A stretch of DNA of 64,000 nt from Calothrix sp. NIES-2100 (GTDB lineage Bacteria > Cyanobacteriota > Cyanobacteriia > Cyanobacteriales > Nostocaceae). The notes beneath the pieces were generated by a model. It was not told the DNA's origin, did no database searches, and worked only from the letters and a program-made list of their open reading frames with translations. The stretch lies in assembly GCF_002368195.1 (NCBI RefSeq), contig NZ_AP018178.1, positions 3,759,421 to 3,823,420 on the forward strand, read 5' to 3'. Of the stretch, positions 16,583-27,326 are shown piece after piece; position 1 is the stretch's first letter, and each line of letters begins with the position of its first letter. Position numbers and translations under genes: made by a program.

Positions 16583-19582
16583 ATGCAATTTACTCAGATT
16601 TTTCCTTTGTTCCTGGTCAGCGGCCTTACCTGCTTGACTATGACTACCTTTAACTCAGCAACAGCGCAAATCACGCCAGATAATACCCTTGGCACTGAAA
16701 GCTCAGTTGTCAGCCCTGAAACAATTAACGGAATTAAGAGTGACAGAATTGATGGGGGTGCTATTCGCGGCAGTAATCTCTTCCACAGCTTTCAAGAATT
16801 TAATATTGGCTCAAAACGAGGAGCTTATTTTACCAATCCCAGTGGCATTGAGAATATTTTGACCAGAGTGACGGGAAGTAATGTTTCTCAAATTCTCGGA
16901 ACTTTGGGAGTTTTGGGTAATGCCAATCTTTTTTTGATGAATCCCAATGGCATTATTTTTGGACAAAATGCTCGTTTAGATGTCAATGGTTCGTTTTTGG
17001 GGAGTACGGCGCAGAGTTTTGTGTTTGGCAATGGATTGGAATTTAGCGCCACTAACCCGCAAGCACCGCCACTCTTAAAAATAAATGTCCCCATTGGTTT
17101 ACAATTTGGCAACAATCCCGGAAGCATTACTATTGGGAAGAAGAATCCGCAATACTATCTCACGCCCCAATCACCCACTCTTGTTGAGGTTAAACCAGGA
17201 AAGACCTTAACGCTGGTAGGTGGTGAGATTAACCTCAATGGCGAAAGACTCAGAGCGCCAGGGGGAAGAATTGAATTAGGAGGATTAGCATCTGCGGGAA
17301 CAGTCCGAATCAATGATGATGGCAGTTTGAGTTTTCCTGAGAATGTGGTGCGAGCAGATGTATCCTTGAATCGGGGTGAAGTGGATGTTACTGGTGGTGG
17401 GGGAGGGAGTATTGGTATTCATGCTCGCAACATCAACCTTACCATTGGTAATGACATTTGCGCTGGAATTGGTGGAGATACAGCTTGTGGTGGATTAGCA
17501 TCGAATACTAAAGGTTCTGTGGGCAGTCAAGCTGGAGACATCACCCTGAATGCTACAGAAGATATTACAGGCGATGAAGGAGTTCACATTAATAACCGAG
17601 TAAATACTGATGCAATTGGGAATGGTGGCAATATTAATATCCAGCAGGCTCGGTCATTGTTGATGACTGACGGTGCCAGCATCATTGCTAGTACTAATGG
17701 AGAAGGAAATGCAGGCAGTGTCACCATTAATACCACTGATTCTGTCAAATTTGATGGCGGTGGGGCATTCAGCCAAGTAAATTCTCGAGCAGAAGGCAAT
17801 GCAGGGGATGTATCGATTACCACAGGCTCCCTTCAGGTACTCAATGGTGCCCAAATTTCTGCCAGTACCTCAAGCATTGGAAAAGCCGGAGATATTTTAA
17901 TCAACACTAATAGCTTAACTGTTGCCAGTGGTGGAGAAATTTTAGCCTTCACCTCAGGCAGTGGTCGGGGCGGTACAATTACGGTGAATGCAGGCAAACA
18001 AGTGGATCTCGGCATCGGTGTCCAAAATTTTGCTCCGGTTTTATCGGTAGAAACCAGTGGTGCAGGTAAAGCCGGTGATATCATTGTGAATACTCCTAGC
18101 CTCACTGTATCCGACACCGCCCGCATCACTGCTACCGCTACCGCAACCGCCACCAAGACCGAAGAAGGTGGTAGCATCACCTTAAACGCCTCCAAACTAG
18201 ACCTAGCAGGCATTGTTGGGATTTTTGCCGAAACACAAGGACAAGCACCCGCAGGCACATTACAACTCAATCCTTACCAAAACCAGCCCAATTTAGATAT
18301 TACTCTGTTCCCAAATTCCACTATTTCTGCTTCTACTTCTGCCAGTGGTAAAGGTGGTAACTTAATTCTCACAGCACCCGAAAATATTAACATTGCAGGC
18401 TCGGGAAAATTAGCAGTTGAAAGTACAGGTACAGGTGAAGCTGGCAATATTCAAATTATTACCCAAAATTTAAATATTGATGATGGCGTAAAAATTTCCG
18501 CTTCTACTATTAATGGTAAAGGCGGTAATATTAACATCAATGCTCAAACTTTAACCGCCAATAACGGCGCACAATTCCTCACCACTACATCTGGTAAAGC
18601 CCAAGCCGGAAATATCAACGTAAAAGTCCGCGATCGCATCACCTTAGATGGCACAAATACCGGATTATTTACTAATACAGTAAAAGGTTCAACAGGTGAT
18701 AGTGGTAATATTACCATTGACCCAGAAATTTTTATTATTAAAAACGGTGCAGGCATCAGAGTAAATAGCCAAGGCAGCGGTGAAGGTGGCAATATTTCTC
18801 TGCAAGCTGGTACTCTGACTTTAGATAATCAAGCTTTTATTAATGCCGCCACTGTTAGTAGCACTGGAGGGGAAATTAGACTAGATATTAAAGATTCTTT
18901 ATTAATGCGTCGTCACAGCAATATTACTGCCTCAGCAGGTACAGATTTTGCGGGTGGTGATGGTGGTAACATTACCATTAATAGTCCCTTCATCGTCGCC
19001 GTTGAGCAAGAAAATAGCGATATCACAGCCAATGCTTACAGTGGCAAGGGTGGTAACATTAACATCTCTACTCAAGGAATATTCGGCATTAGATTCCAAG
19101 CACAACCTACACAACAAAGTGATATCACTGCTAGCTCGGAATTGGGAGTGAGTGGTAATGTAACTATCAGCCCATCAGAGGTAGACCTCCGTCGTAAAGG
19201 TATAGTCCAGTTACCTGCAAATCTGGCGGAGGCGGATGCTTCCAAGCAAATTGATAACTCTTGTACAGCTGATAAGCAAAAAGCCAGTTCATTTATCATC
19301 ACAGGACGCGGTGGATTGCCTGAGAATCCCTATGAATCTTTAGAAGCTGATTCTATTGTTCAACAGTGGGTGACTGTAGATGATGATAAAAATATAACTA
19401 ATAATAGAAGTAATATCAACAGAGTAAGCAATCATCCTCCAGAGGCAATTGTAGAAGCACAGGGATTGATAAAGGATGCGAATGGAGATATGTTACTGGT
19501 TGCAGAAGTGCCCAATATTACACCCCATAGCCCGACATTAACAGCTGTTGCTTGTTCAGCTTCTAAACCAATTCTAAATTGA
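16583..19582 (+). CDS. Two-partner-secretion exoprotein, filamentous-haemagglutinin N-terminal domain
   Basis: A 999-residue secreted beta-helix protein (start ATG 16583, AAGGAAAGG upstream). A signal peptide (FPLFLVSGLTCLTMTTFNSATA) precedes the TPS domain at about 30-160, with NLFHSFQEFNI, NILTRVTG and the NPNGIIFG motif required for recognition by a TpsB-type outer-membrane pore. The body is Asn/Gly-rich repeats of the GNAGDI.I form expected to build a long right-handed helix. The C-terminus carries IVEAQGLIKDANGD and TPHSPTLTAVAC, a signature shared with the paralogue at 46166. No TpsB gene is in the window. It lies 138 bp upstream of the CHAT-TPR gene on the same strand. Confidence 0.9.
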   Translation: MQFTQIFPLFLVSGLTCLTMTTFNSATAQITPDNTLGTESSVVSPETINGIKSDRIDGGAIRGSNLFHSFQEFNIGSKRGAYFTNPSGIENILTRVTGSNVSQILGTLGVLGNANLFLMNPNGIIFGQNARLDVNGSFLGSTAQSFVFGNGLEFSATNPQAPPLLKINVPIGLQFGNNPGSITIGKKNPQYYLTPQSPTLVEVKPGKTLTLVGGEINLNGERLRAPGGRIELGGLASAGTVRINDDGSLSFPENVVRADVSLNRGEVDVTGGGGGSIGIHARNINLTIGNDICAGIGGDTACGGLASNTKGSVGSQAGDITLNATEDITGDEGVHINNRVNTDAIGNGGNINIQQARSLLMTDGASIIASTNGEGNAGSVTINTTDSVKFDGGGAFSQVNSRAEGNAGDVSITTGSLQVLNGAQISASTSSIGKAGDILINTNSLTVASGGEILAFTSGSGRGGTITVNAGKQVDLGIGVQNFAPVLSVETSGAGKAGDIIVNTPSLTVSDTARITATATATATKTEEGGSITLNASKLDLAGIVGIFAETQGQAPAGTLQLNPYQNQPNLDITLFPNSTISASTSASGKGGNLILTAPENINIAGSGKLAVESTGTGEAGNIQIITQNLNIDDGVKISASTINGKGGNININAQTLTANNGAQFLTTTSGKAQAGNINVKVRDRITLDGTNTGLFTNTVKGSTGDSGNITIDPEIFIIKNGAGIRVNSQGSGEGGNISLQAGTLTLDNQAFINAATVSSTGGEIRLDIKDSLLMRRHSNITASAGTDFAGGDGGNITINSPFIVAVEQENSDITANAYSGKGGNINISTQGIFGIRFQAQPTQQSDITASSELGVSGNVTISPSEVDLRRKGIVQLPANLAEADASKQIDNSCTADKQKASSFIITGRGGLPENPYESLEADSIVQQWVTVDDDKNITNNRSNINRVSNHPPEAIVEAQGLIKDANGDMLLVAEVPNITPHSPTLTAVACSASKPILN

Positions 19583-19720
19583 GTCCATAGGGTGTGTTGT
19601 CGCCAAGCGCCGCACCGAGGCAGCATCAACAATTAAAGATGCCGTACCAAGAGCAATAACACACTTTACTACTACTATTAGCTTTTGATGCCCCATTATT
19701 TTTGCATTAAAAATACCTCA

Positions 19721-22300
19721 ATGAAATTCAAAGCTAAAATATATCGTTTCTTGGCGCTGGTACTAGCAACTATTGTAATCTGCATCAATGTTTTACCAGC
19801 TATGGGCTTTTCTGCCAACAACCCGACAACTGCGCAGACATTAATTTCTGTGCCCACATCTAACTTGCAACAAGGAAAACTACTATATGATGCAGGCAGA
19901 TTTGCAGAAGCTGTACAATTTTTGCAGCAAGCAGTCCAGGAATACCGAAAGCAGGGTGATACCTTAAGACTTGCTGCAACTCTGAGTAATCTGTCTCTGG
20001 CTTATCAAGAACTTGGTGATTGGAATCAAGCAAAACAGGCAATTACAGAAAGTTTAAAGTTATTAGCAGATAATCAAGAGAAAATCTCAACTTTAGGAGT
20101 TCTGGCTCAATCTCTGGATGTGCAAGCAAGTCTACAATTGGCTATGGGACAAACAGATTTAGCTTTGAGTAGTTGGCAACAGTCAGCAGAGATTTATACT
20201 AAAATCAAAGATAATAGTGGTGTAGTGCGATCGCAGATCAATCAAGCCCAAGCTTTACGCAGCCAAGGTTTTTATCAAAAATCAATAAAATTACTGAATG
20301 AATTAAAGCAGACATTACAATCGCAACCAGACTCTCTAGCAAAAGTCATCGGTTTGCGATCGCTTGGTAATAGTCTCCAGTTAGCAGGGAATTTCCCAGA
20401 CTCCCGGAAAATCCTGGAGCAAAGCTGGGAAATTGCCCAACGTCTGCAATCTCCTAAGAATATAGCTGCTAGTTTGTTAAGCTTAGGGAATAATGCTCGT
20501 GCCCAAAGAAAAATACCAGAAGCGATCGCCTTTTATCAACAAGCTGTCACAGTATCTGACTCACCCCTGACAAAAGTCCAAGCACAGCTTAACCAACTGA
20601 AACTGATGATTGAGGATGGTAAATCAGCCGATATTCAAACCTTATTACCTGTAATTCAATCGCAAATAGAACAACTTCCTCCCAGTCATGCCGCCATCTA
20701 TGCCCGGATTAACTTTGTGCAAAATCTTCTCAAATTAGGGGGTGAGAATTTAGCAGTTAAGAATTTGCAATTCCTCGCTACTGCGATCCAACAAGCCCGG
20801 AATTTGGGTGACAAACGCGCCGAAGCTTATGCTTTGGGTACTCTAGGCAGTTTGTACGAACAGACACAGCAGTGGGCTGAGGCGCAAAAACTCACCCAGC
20901 AGGCTTTAATGTTAACCCAAACTTACAATGCACCAGAGATTGCTTATCGCTGGCAATGGCAATTAGGCAGGATACTAAAAGCACAAGGAAATATTCCAGA
21001 TGCAATTATTGCCTATGATGCGGCTTTGGCAACTCTGGAATCTCTGCGTAGTGACTTGGTAGCTGTGAACAAGGATGTGCAATTGTCCTTCCGTGACAGT
21101 GTCGAACCAGTCTATCGGGAATCAGTAGAACTACTGCTGCAATCGCAAGCAGGGAAAGCTAATGAAAAAACCCTAGAGAAAGCACGCCAGCGCATTGAAG
21201 CATTGCAATTAGCCGAATTAGACAACTTTTTCCGGGAAGCTTGTTTGCAAGGTCAGAAAGTAGTGCTGGATAAATTCATAGACGAAGATAATCCCACATC
21301 TGCGATCCTTTACCCAATTATTCTTCCAGAATCACTCCAGGTAATTGTCAAAATTCCCAAACAACCCCTGCGATATTATGGCACCAGCATATCTAAAGTA
21401 GAGGTGGAAAAAATCGCCAATCGACTGCGATCAAATCTGACTAGAAAGTATCTCAGCAAAGCCACGAGCAACCAGTTACAACAGGTTTACAATTGGCTGA
21501 TTAAACCTATTGAATCGGAATTACAAACAAGTGGAGTCAAAACCCTGGTGTTTCTACTAGATGGGGTTTTACGCAATATACCAATGGCATCTTTGTACGA
21601 CGGCAAACAATACTTAGTCGAGAAATACGCAGTTGCCCTCAATCTCGGTCTGCAACTCCTCGATCCCAAACCTCTGGGAAAACAGCAGCTTAGAGTAATT
21701 ACCGCCGGACTCATAAATTCTCCACCTGGATTCTCCCAATATCCGCCCTTACCTGCAATTGAGGAAGAATTTGAGTTAATCGCCAAAACCGGAATCGCAA
21801 CAACCAGCCTTCTGGAAAAGCAGTTCACCAGTAAAGCACTAGAGCGCAAAATTAATTCTGCTAACTTTAACGTAGTGCATATCGCAACCCACGGTGAGTT
21901 TAGTTCCCTTGCTGAGGATACCTTTATTTTGGCTGCCGATGGGCCGATAAACGTCACCCAGTTCGACAGAATCCTTCGCAGTCTGGATCAAAGCAAATCT
22001 AACATCATAGAACTATTATTTTTGAGTGCCTGCCAAACAGCCGCCGGAGACAACCGCGCAGTACTGGGTCTAGCTGGTGTTGCGGTACGGGCAGGGGCAC
22101 GTAGTACAATAGCATCCCTGTGGGACATTGATGATGAAGCCACATCTGAGTTTGTCGGTCTTTTCTATCGAGAACTCAAAGACGGCAATATCAGCAAAGC
22201 TGAAGCTCTGCGCCTTGCCCAGCTAAAATTGCTCAAAGATCCCAAATACAAAGCACCCCGTTTTTGGTCTGCCTATGTACTCATTGGTAATTGGCTTTAA
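19721..22300 (+). CDS. Exported TPR-CHAT protein (caspase-like peptidase domain)
   Basis: An 859-residue protein starting at the ATG at 19721, which opens a clean signal peptide (KIYRFLALVLATIVICINV..A); the 12-codon longer frame does not. Residues ~50-480 are TPR units (GKLLYDAGRFAEAVQFLQQA, LSNLSLAYQELGDWNQAKQA and others). The last ~280 residues form a CHAT domain, a clan CD peptidase with His in VVHIATHGEF (~residue 725) and Cys in ELLFLSACQTA (~770), both intact. CHAT proteases cleave partner proteins after a signal sensed through the TPRs. Export to the cell surface or periplasm beside a TPS exoprotein suggests processing or quality control of that exoprotein, which is inference. Confidence 0.88.
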   Translation: MKFKAKIYRFLALVLATIVICINVLPAMGFSANNPTTAQTLISVPTSNLQQGKLLYDAGRFAEAVQFLQQAVQEYRKQGDTLRLAATLSNLSLAYQELGDWNQAKQAITESLKLLADNQEKISTLGVLAQSLDVQASLQLAMGQTDLALSSWQQSAEIYTKIKDNSGVVRSQINQAQALRSQGFYQKSIKLLNELKQTLQSQPDSLAKVIGLRSLGNSLQLAGNFPDSRKILEQSWEIAQRLQSPKNIAASLLSLGNNARAQRKIPEAIAFYQQAVTVSDSPLTKVQAQLNQLKLMIEDGKSADIQTLLPVIQSQIEQLPPSHAAIYARINFVQNLLKLGGENLAVKNLQFLATAIQQARNLGDKRAEAYALGTLGSLYEQTQQWAEAQKLTQQALMLTQTYNAPEIAYRWQWQLGRILKAQGNIPDAIIAYDAALATLESLRSDLVAVNKDVQLSFRDSVEPVYRESVELLLQSQAGKANEKTLEKARQRIEALQLAELDNFFREACLQGQKVVLDKFIDEDNPTSAILYPIILPESLQVIVKIPKQPLRYYGTSISKVEVEKIANRLRSNLTRKYLSKATSNQLQQVYNWLIKPIESELQTSGVKTLVFLLDGVLRNIPMASLYDGKQYLVEKYAVALNLGLQLLDPKPLGKQQLRVITAGLINSPPGFSQYPPLPAIEEEFELIAKTGIATTSLLEKQFTSKALERKINSANFNVVHIATHGEFSSLAEDTFILAADGPINVTQFDRILRSLDQSKSNIIELLFLSACQTAAGDNRAVLGLAGVAVRAGARSTIASLWDIDDEATSEFVGLFYRELKDGNISKAEALRLAQLKLLKDPKYKAPRFWSAYVLIGNWL

Positions 22301-22361
22301 GCTGGCATCATGGAATATAGGGCATGGGGCATTGTTCCCTACTCGCTTCTGGCTGATCGGG

Positions 22362-23432
22362 CTAAGGTGAAACTTGCCAAACCTTAATTGACTTGTCCCC
22401 ACTACCACTAATCAAAGTTTTTCCATCTCTGCTCAAAGCTAAAGCATAGACTCCGCCTGCATGGCCTTTTAGCTCATTAACTAATTTCCCTGTCTTCACG
22501 TTCCATAACTGAATGATATGAGATAACCCGCCAGTGGCAAAAGTTTTGCTATCCGGACTAATAACAATAGCATCAACACTACCAATACCAACAGAGAAGT
22601 TGTGAATTAATTTCCCTGTTTTTACATTCCACACCTTAACGTTTTTACCATCAGTTTGTTGTAGTGATTGATGAGTGTCATCGTACCCGCCATTAATTAA
22701 GGTTTGACCATCAGGACTAATGGCAAGAGAAATCACACCAGATGCCCTTTGTTGATCGTAAAAAGGATTAACTGGTCGAGGTGGGGTTAAGGTGCGTAGC
22801 AGTTTTCCTGTGCTAATATTCCATGACTGAATTGTCGCGTCTTCATTACCATTAAACAAGGTTTTGCTATCCGGACTAATCACCAAAGCAGTGGCAACTT
22901 TTCCCGGCTTTAAGCTACGAATTAATTTCCCAGTCTTTAGGTTCCATAGCTTAATTGTTTTGTCATAACTGGTTGAGGCTAAAGTTTTGCCATCAGGGCT
23001 GATGAAAACCGATCTTACCTGATTTGTATGTCCACTCAGAGTCCGAAGTAACTTTCCAGTTTTCGGGTTCCACAGCTTAATTGTTTTATCATAACTAGCA
23101 CTGGCTAAAATCTGTCCATCTGGGCTAATAGCAAGCGACTGCACTCTATCTGAATTTTCATTCACAGTGGCGATTAAAGCTCCAGTTTTTGGATTCCACA
23201 GCTTGATTGTTTCATCGTCCCCACCACTGGCTAAGATTTGTCCATCAGGACTCAGGGCGATCGCGCGAACTGGTGCTGTATGTCCTGATAGAGTAAGGAT
23301 GACTTGATTTAGTTGCTGGGTTTTGGGGCTAGGGTTAGCGGTGACGGGAGTTAAATTAATCGCACTGAAAACAGCAGATAATGTTAAAGTTGCTGCTGCG
23401 ATCGCTTTCCAGATAACAGTTTGCGGTTTCAT
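22362..23432 (-). CDS. Exported WD40-repeat protein
   Basis: A 356-residue beta-propeller protein from the ATG at 23430-23432; a TTG three codons earlier is an alternative. A signal peptide (VIWKAIAAATLTLSAVFSAI..VTA) is followed by about seven WD units of the form LSGHTAPVRAIALSPDGQIL and IKLWNPKTGKLL. The fourth and fifth units are divergent, with an insertion PPRPVNPFYDQQRAS. It likely acts as a protein-interaction platform outside the cytoplasm. It converges on the CHAT gene (62 bp between stops) and is not in its operon. Confidence 0.88.
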   Translation of the reverse strand: MKPQTVIWKAIAAATLTLSAVFSAINLTPVTANPSPKTQQLNQVILTLSGHTAPVRAIALSPDGQILASGGDDETIKLWNPKTGALIATVNENSDRVQSLAISPDGQILASASYDKTIKLWNPKTGKLLRTLSGHTNQVRSVFISPDGKTLASTSYDKTIKLWNLKTGKLIRSLKPGKVATALVISPDSKTLFNGNEDATIQSWNISTGKLLRTLTPPRPVNPFYDQQRASGVISLAISPDGQTLINGGYDDTHQSLQQTDGKNVKVWNVKTGKLIHNFSVGIGSVDAIVISPDSKTFATGGLSHIIQLWNVKTGKLVNELKGHAGGVYALALSRDGKTLISGSGDKSIKVWQVSP

Positions 23433-23587
23433 CTTAGCCAAGTGAATCGATTTGTCGTGAACATAGACTTCATGAGAAGACTCACAAAAAACGGAAAAGT
23501 ATCCCCCCTGCTTCTTTCCTATCTCAACCCTTCGGCATAATAGGCAAGGTAAACTGTTGAAACTGGCTGTTTTACAAATAATGTCCT

Positions 23588-25738
23588 ATGGCGAATTTTT
23601 TATTAGAAGTTGGTACAGAAGAACTACCCGCAGGCTTTCTCGGTGGTGCTTTAGAACAGTGGCGATCGCTCATTCCCCAAAGTCTTTCCACAAATAGTCT
23701 TAACAGCGATGCTGTGGAAGTTTACGGTACTCCCCGGCGCTTGGCGGTACTAATTAAAGGTTTACCTTCCCAGCAACCAGACAGGGAAGAGGAAATCAAA
23801 GGGCCACCCGCACAAGCAGCTTTTAAAGATGGTAACCCAACACCAGCCGCCTTGGGGTTTGCGAAGAAGCAAGGTGTGGAAATCGAGGCGCTACAAATTC
23901 GCCCCACTGACAAAGGCGATTTTGTGTTTGTCAACAAAAGCATTGCCGGTCGTCCGGTGGCGGATATTTTAACGGAACTGGTTCCCCAGTGGATTTATGC
24001 TTTAGAAGGTAAACGGTTAATGCGCTGGGGTGATGGCGATGTGCGATTTTCTCGCCCGATTCGCTGGTTGGTGGCTTTGTTAGATGCAGCGGTATTGCCA
24101 ATTGAATTGGTGAATGCTTCTAAGATTGTCAAGAGCGATCGCATTACTCGCGGTCATCGGGTCTTACATCCAGAATCGGTCATAATTCCCCAAGCTACAG
24201 ATTATGTTACCACTCTCCGCTTGGCTTCTGTTGTGGTTAATGCCTCCGAACGCGCCACAACTATCAAAGAGCAAGTCAATGCATCAGCCACAAAATTAAG
24301 TGGTACTACGGAAATTTACCCTGATTTATTAGCAGAAGTTACAAACTTAGTCGAGTATCCCTCTACTGTTGTTGGTAACTTTGAAGCCGAATTTTTGAAC
24401 TTACCTACTGAGGTGATTACCACTGTGATGGTAAGTCACCAGCGTTATTTTCCCGTATTCAAGGACGCAAATCACCAAGCATTATTACCCAATTTCATCA
24501 CAATTTCTAACGGCGATCCCAGCAAAGCCGATATTATTGCTGTCGGTAATGAAAGGGTAATCAGAGCCAGATTAGCCGATGGGCAGTTTTTCTACAAAAC
24601 CGATTTAGCCAAGCCCTTAGAAAGCTTTTTACCACAATTAGAAAAAGTCACTTTTCAAGAAGACTTGGGTTCTCTGCGCCTCAAGGTAGATCGCATCGTC
24701 AACATTGCTGCACAAATCGCCAACCAACTGCAACTACCAGAAAATCAGCGCCAAGATATCCAAAGAGGTGCATTGCTGTGTAAAGCTGACCTTGTTACCC
24801 AAATGGTCTATGAATTCCCTGAATTACAAGGAGTCATGGGTGAGCAGTATGCTTTAGCCAGTGGCGAGACAGCAGAGGTTGCTAAAGCAATTTTTGAGCA
24901 TTATTTACCGAGAGGAGCCGATGATATTTTACCCGCAACCCTGACAGGTCAAATTGTCGGTTTAGCAGACAGATTAGATACCTTAGTTAGTATTTTTGGA
25001 CTGGGTTTAATACCTAGCGGTTCCTCCGATCCCTTTGCCTTGCGTCGGGCAGCAAATGCGGTAATTAACATTACATGGGCAGCTAATTTATCAATTAATT
25101 TGGCTGATTTACTAGAGCAAATTACCACAGATTTTGTAGCTAAATACGATAAAGATAAAACGCAATTAATTACCAACTTGCGGGAATTTTTCTTACAACG
25201 TATCCGGACACTACTGCAAGAAGAAAAACAGATTGATTATGACCTAGTAAATGCAGTTTTAGGAGAAAATGACCCCGAATATACCGAACGGGCGCTGAAG
25301 GATTTATTAGATGTCCGCGATCGCGCCTTATACCTGCAACAAATTCGCCGCGATGGCACTTTAGATACCATCTATGAAACTGTTAACCGTTCCACACGTT
25401 TAGCTGCTCAAGGAGATTTAGATACACAGCAGTTAGACCCGACAACCTTAGTTCGTCAGGAACTCTTCCAAAAGTCCTCAGAAGCAGCTTTTTACAATGC
25501 CATAGTCGAGTTAGTGCCTCAAACACAAGCCGCTGGGCGATCGCGCAATTATCAACTCTTAGTCACCGAATTAGGGAAAATTGCCCCTACTGTTAGTAGC
25601 TTTTTTGATGGAGCCGATAGTGTTTTAGTGATGGATTCAGATCCAGAAATTAAGCGCAATCGGTTAAATTTATTAGGATTACTTCGCAATCATGCCCGTG
25701 TTTTAGCTGACTTTGGTGCGATCGTCAAAAATTTGTAG
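23588..25738 (+). CDS. glyS: Glycine--tRNA ligase beta subunit
   Basis: The 716-residue beta subunit of the heterotetrameric bacterial glycyl-tRNA synthetase, which provides tRNA binding while the alpha subunit activates glycine. The N-terminus FLLEVGTEELPAGFL is diagnostic, as are YGTPRRLAVLI, MRWGDGDVRFSRPIRWLVALL, the HD-like region and the DALR-type end (RNRLNLLGLLRNHARVLADFG). Full length for the family. The alpha subunit gene (glyQ) is not in the window, as is usual in cyanobacteria where the two are unlinked. Start ATG 23588. Confidence 0.97.
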   Translation: MANFLLEVGTEELPAGFLGGALEQWRSLIPQSLSTNSLNSDAVEVYGTPRRLAVLIKGLPSQQPDREEEIKGPPAQAAFKDGNPTPAALGFAKKQGVEIEALQIRPTDKGDFVFVNKSIAGRPVADILTELVPQWIYALEGKRLMRWGDGDVRFSRPIRWLVALLDAAVLPIELVNASKIVKSDRITRGHRVLHPESVIIPQATDYVTTLRLASVVVNASERATTIKEQVNASATKLSGTTEIYPDLLAEVTNLVEYPSTVVGNFEAEFLNLPTEVITTVMVSHQRYFPVFKDANHQALLPNFITISNGDPSKADIIAVGNERVIRARLADGQFFYKTDLAKPLESFLPQLEKVTFQEDLGSLRLKVDRIVNIAAQIANQLQLPENQRQDIQRGALLCKADLVTQMVYEFPELQGVMGEQYALASGETAEVAKAIFEHYLPRGADDILPATLTGQIVGLADRLDTLVSIFGLGLIPSGSSDPFALRRAANAVINITWAANLSINLADLLEQITTDFVAKYDKDKTQLITNLREFFLQRIRTLLQEEKQIDYDLVNAVLGENDPEYTERALKDLLDVRDRALYLQQIRRDGTLDTIYETVNRSTRLAAQGDLDTQQLDPTTLVRQELFQKSSEAAFYNAIVELVPQTQAAGRSRNYQLLVTELGKIAPTVSSFFDGADSVLVMDSDPEIKRNRLNLLGLLRNHARVLADFGAIVKNL

Positions 25739-25826
25739 TCCAAATCCACACAAACTACGTGTAATTTTTGCCAAGAAACGCTACGATCAGTAATGCTTAA
25801 CCAGGGAACGGTGCTACTTACAATCT

Positions 25827-27197
25827 ATGCCTAGAGCTTCTATCATTGGATTAGGAAAGTCCGGTATTGCTGCGGCGAGATTGTTGCAAAGGGAAGGCTG
25901 GGAGGTCTTGCTATGCGATCGCAATACCTCCGAAACCCTCCTTAAACAACAACAAGAACTTGCTACAGAAAAAATAACAGTGAAACTGGGGTATTCCCTA
26001 GAATTCAATGATGCCGATTTACCACAATTAATAGTTGTCAGTCCGGGAGTGCCTTGGGATATTCCTGTATTAGTCAAAGCACGAGAATTGGGTATTGAAA
26101 CTATTGGCGAAATGGAGTTGGCTTGGCGCTATTTGCAAACTCGTCCCTGGGTTGGAATTACCGGCACCAATGGTAAAACTACCACCACAGCTTTAATTGC
26201 CGCGATTTTTCAAGCTGCTGGCTTAGACGCTCCCGCCTGCGGTAACATTGGCTACGCAGCCTGCGAAGTTGCCTTAGCCCAAAAACTGCCAGATTGGGTA
26301 ATTGGTGAAATCAGCAGCTATCAAATAGAATCTTCTGCTACCCTAGCCCCACGGATTGGTGTGTGGACAACTTTCACCCCAGATCACCTCAGCCGCCACA
26401 AAACTTTAGATAATTACTACAACATCAAAGCCCAACTGTTGCATCAATCGCAATTGCAAGTGTTCAATGGCGATGATGCCTATTTAAGCAAAGTAGGCTT
26501 GAGTGAATGGCCTGATGCCTATTGGACAAGCGTCAAAGGTAAAGATTACCTGATAGGCGACAAAGGTTTTTACATTGAAGATGGCTGGGTTGTGGAAAAA
26601 TTGACTGCAACCTCCACACCACAACCCATTGTAGAAGTATCAGCTTTGCGGATGGTAGGAGAACATAACCAACAAAATCTCCTGATGTCAGTTGCAGCAG
26701 CGCGGTTAGCAGAAATCGATCGCGATGCTATTTCCCGTGCAATTCGCGAATTTCCCGGCGTACCTCATCGTTTAGAACATATCTGCACTTGGGAAGGTAT
26801 TGATTTTATCAACGACAGCAAAGCTACCAACTACGATGCAGCAGAAGTTGGTTTAGCATCTGTGAACAGTCCCGCAATTTTGATTGCTGGTGGCGAAGCC
26901 AAAGCCGGTGATGACACAGGCTGGTTAGCCAAAATTCAAGCCAAAACCGCCGCCGTCTTACTAATTGGTAACGCCGCCCCTGCATTTGCGCAACGGTTGC
27001 AAGAGGTGGGGTATTCTAATTATGAAATCGTCGAAACGATGGAGAATGCCATCCCCAAATCCGCAGAATTAGCCAAAAAGTACCAAGCCTCAGTAGTATT
27101 ACTCTCGCCAGCTTGTGCCAGTTTCGACCAGTATCCCAACTTTGAAGTTAGGGGCGATCGCTTCCGTCAGCTTTGTTTAGAGTTTGCCAAAATATAG
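25827..27197 (+). CDS. murD: UDP-N-acetylmuramoyl-L-alanine--D-glutamate ligase
   Basis: A 456-residue cytoplasmic Mur ligase adding D-Glu to UDP-MurNAc-L-Ala in peptidoglycan synthesis, using ATP. N-terminal Rossmann part ASIIGLGKSGIAAARLL; ATP loop GITGTNGKTTTT (~residues 112-123); GEISSYQIE; DHLSRHKT; C-terminal domain with FINDSKATNYDA and LLSPACASFDQY, all typical of MurD. Full length. It follows glyS by 88 bp on the same strand; no functional link is known. HIP1-bearing, with host-like composition. Confidence 0.97.
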   Translation: MPRASIIGLGKSGIAAARLLQREGWEVLLCDRNTSETLLKQQQELATEKITVKLGYSLEFNDADLPQLIVVSPGVPWDIPVLVKARELGIETIGEMELAWRYLQTRPWVGITGTNGKTTTTALIAAIFQAAGLDAPACGNIGYAACEVALAQKLPDWVIGEISSYQIESSATLAPRIGVWTTFTPDHLSRHKTLDNYYNIKAQLLHQSQLQVFNGDDAYLSKVGLSEWPDAYWTSVKGKDYLIGDKGFYIEDGWVVEKLTATSTPQPIVEVSALRMVGEHNQQNLLMSVAAARLAEIDRDAISRAIREFPGVPHRLEHICTWEGIDFINDSKATNYDAAEVGLASVNSPAILIAGGEAKAGDDTGWLAKIQAKTAAVLLIGNAAPAFAQRLQEVGYSNYEIVETMENAIPKSAELAKKYQASVVLLSPACASFDQYPNFEVRGDRFRQLCLEFAKI

Positions 27198-27326
27198 ACA
27201 AATCTACAATTTTAGTTGACATTTTAAAAACAATTTTAGGGCAGCTTCGACCGCGTAACTATGTTTCAGCTTTTAAATAATGCCCTTGTAATATCATGTC
27301 CGGGTAATTAGTTATGATGCCGATAT

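Noticed and set aside
16888..19632. Several minus-strand frames of 60-145 codons inside the exoprotein gene
   Set aside because: Pro/Leu/Val-rich shadows of the Asn/Gly-rich plus-strand gene; no independent signals.
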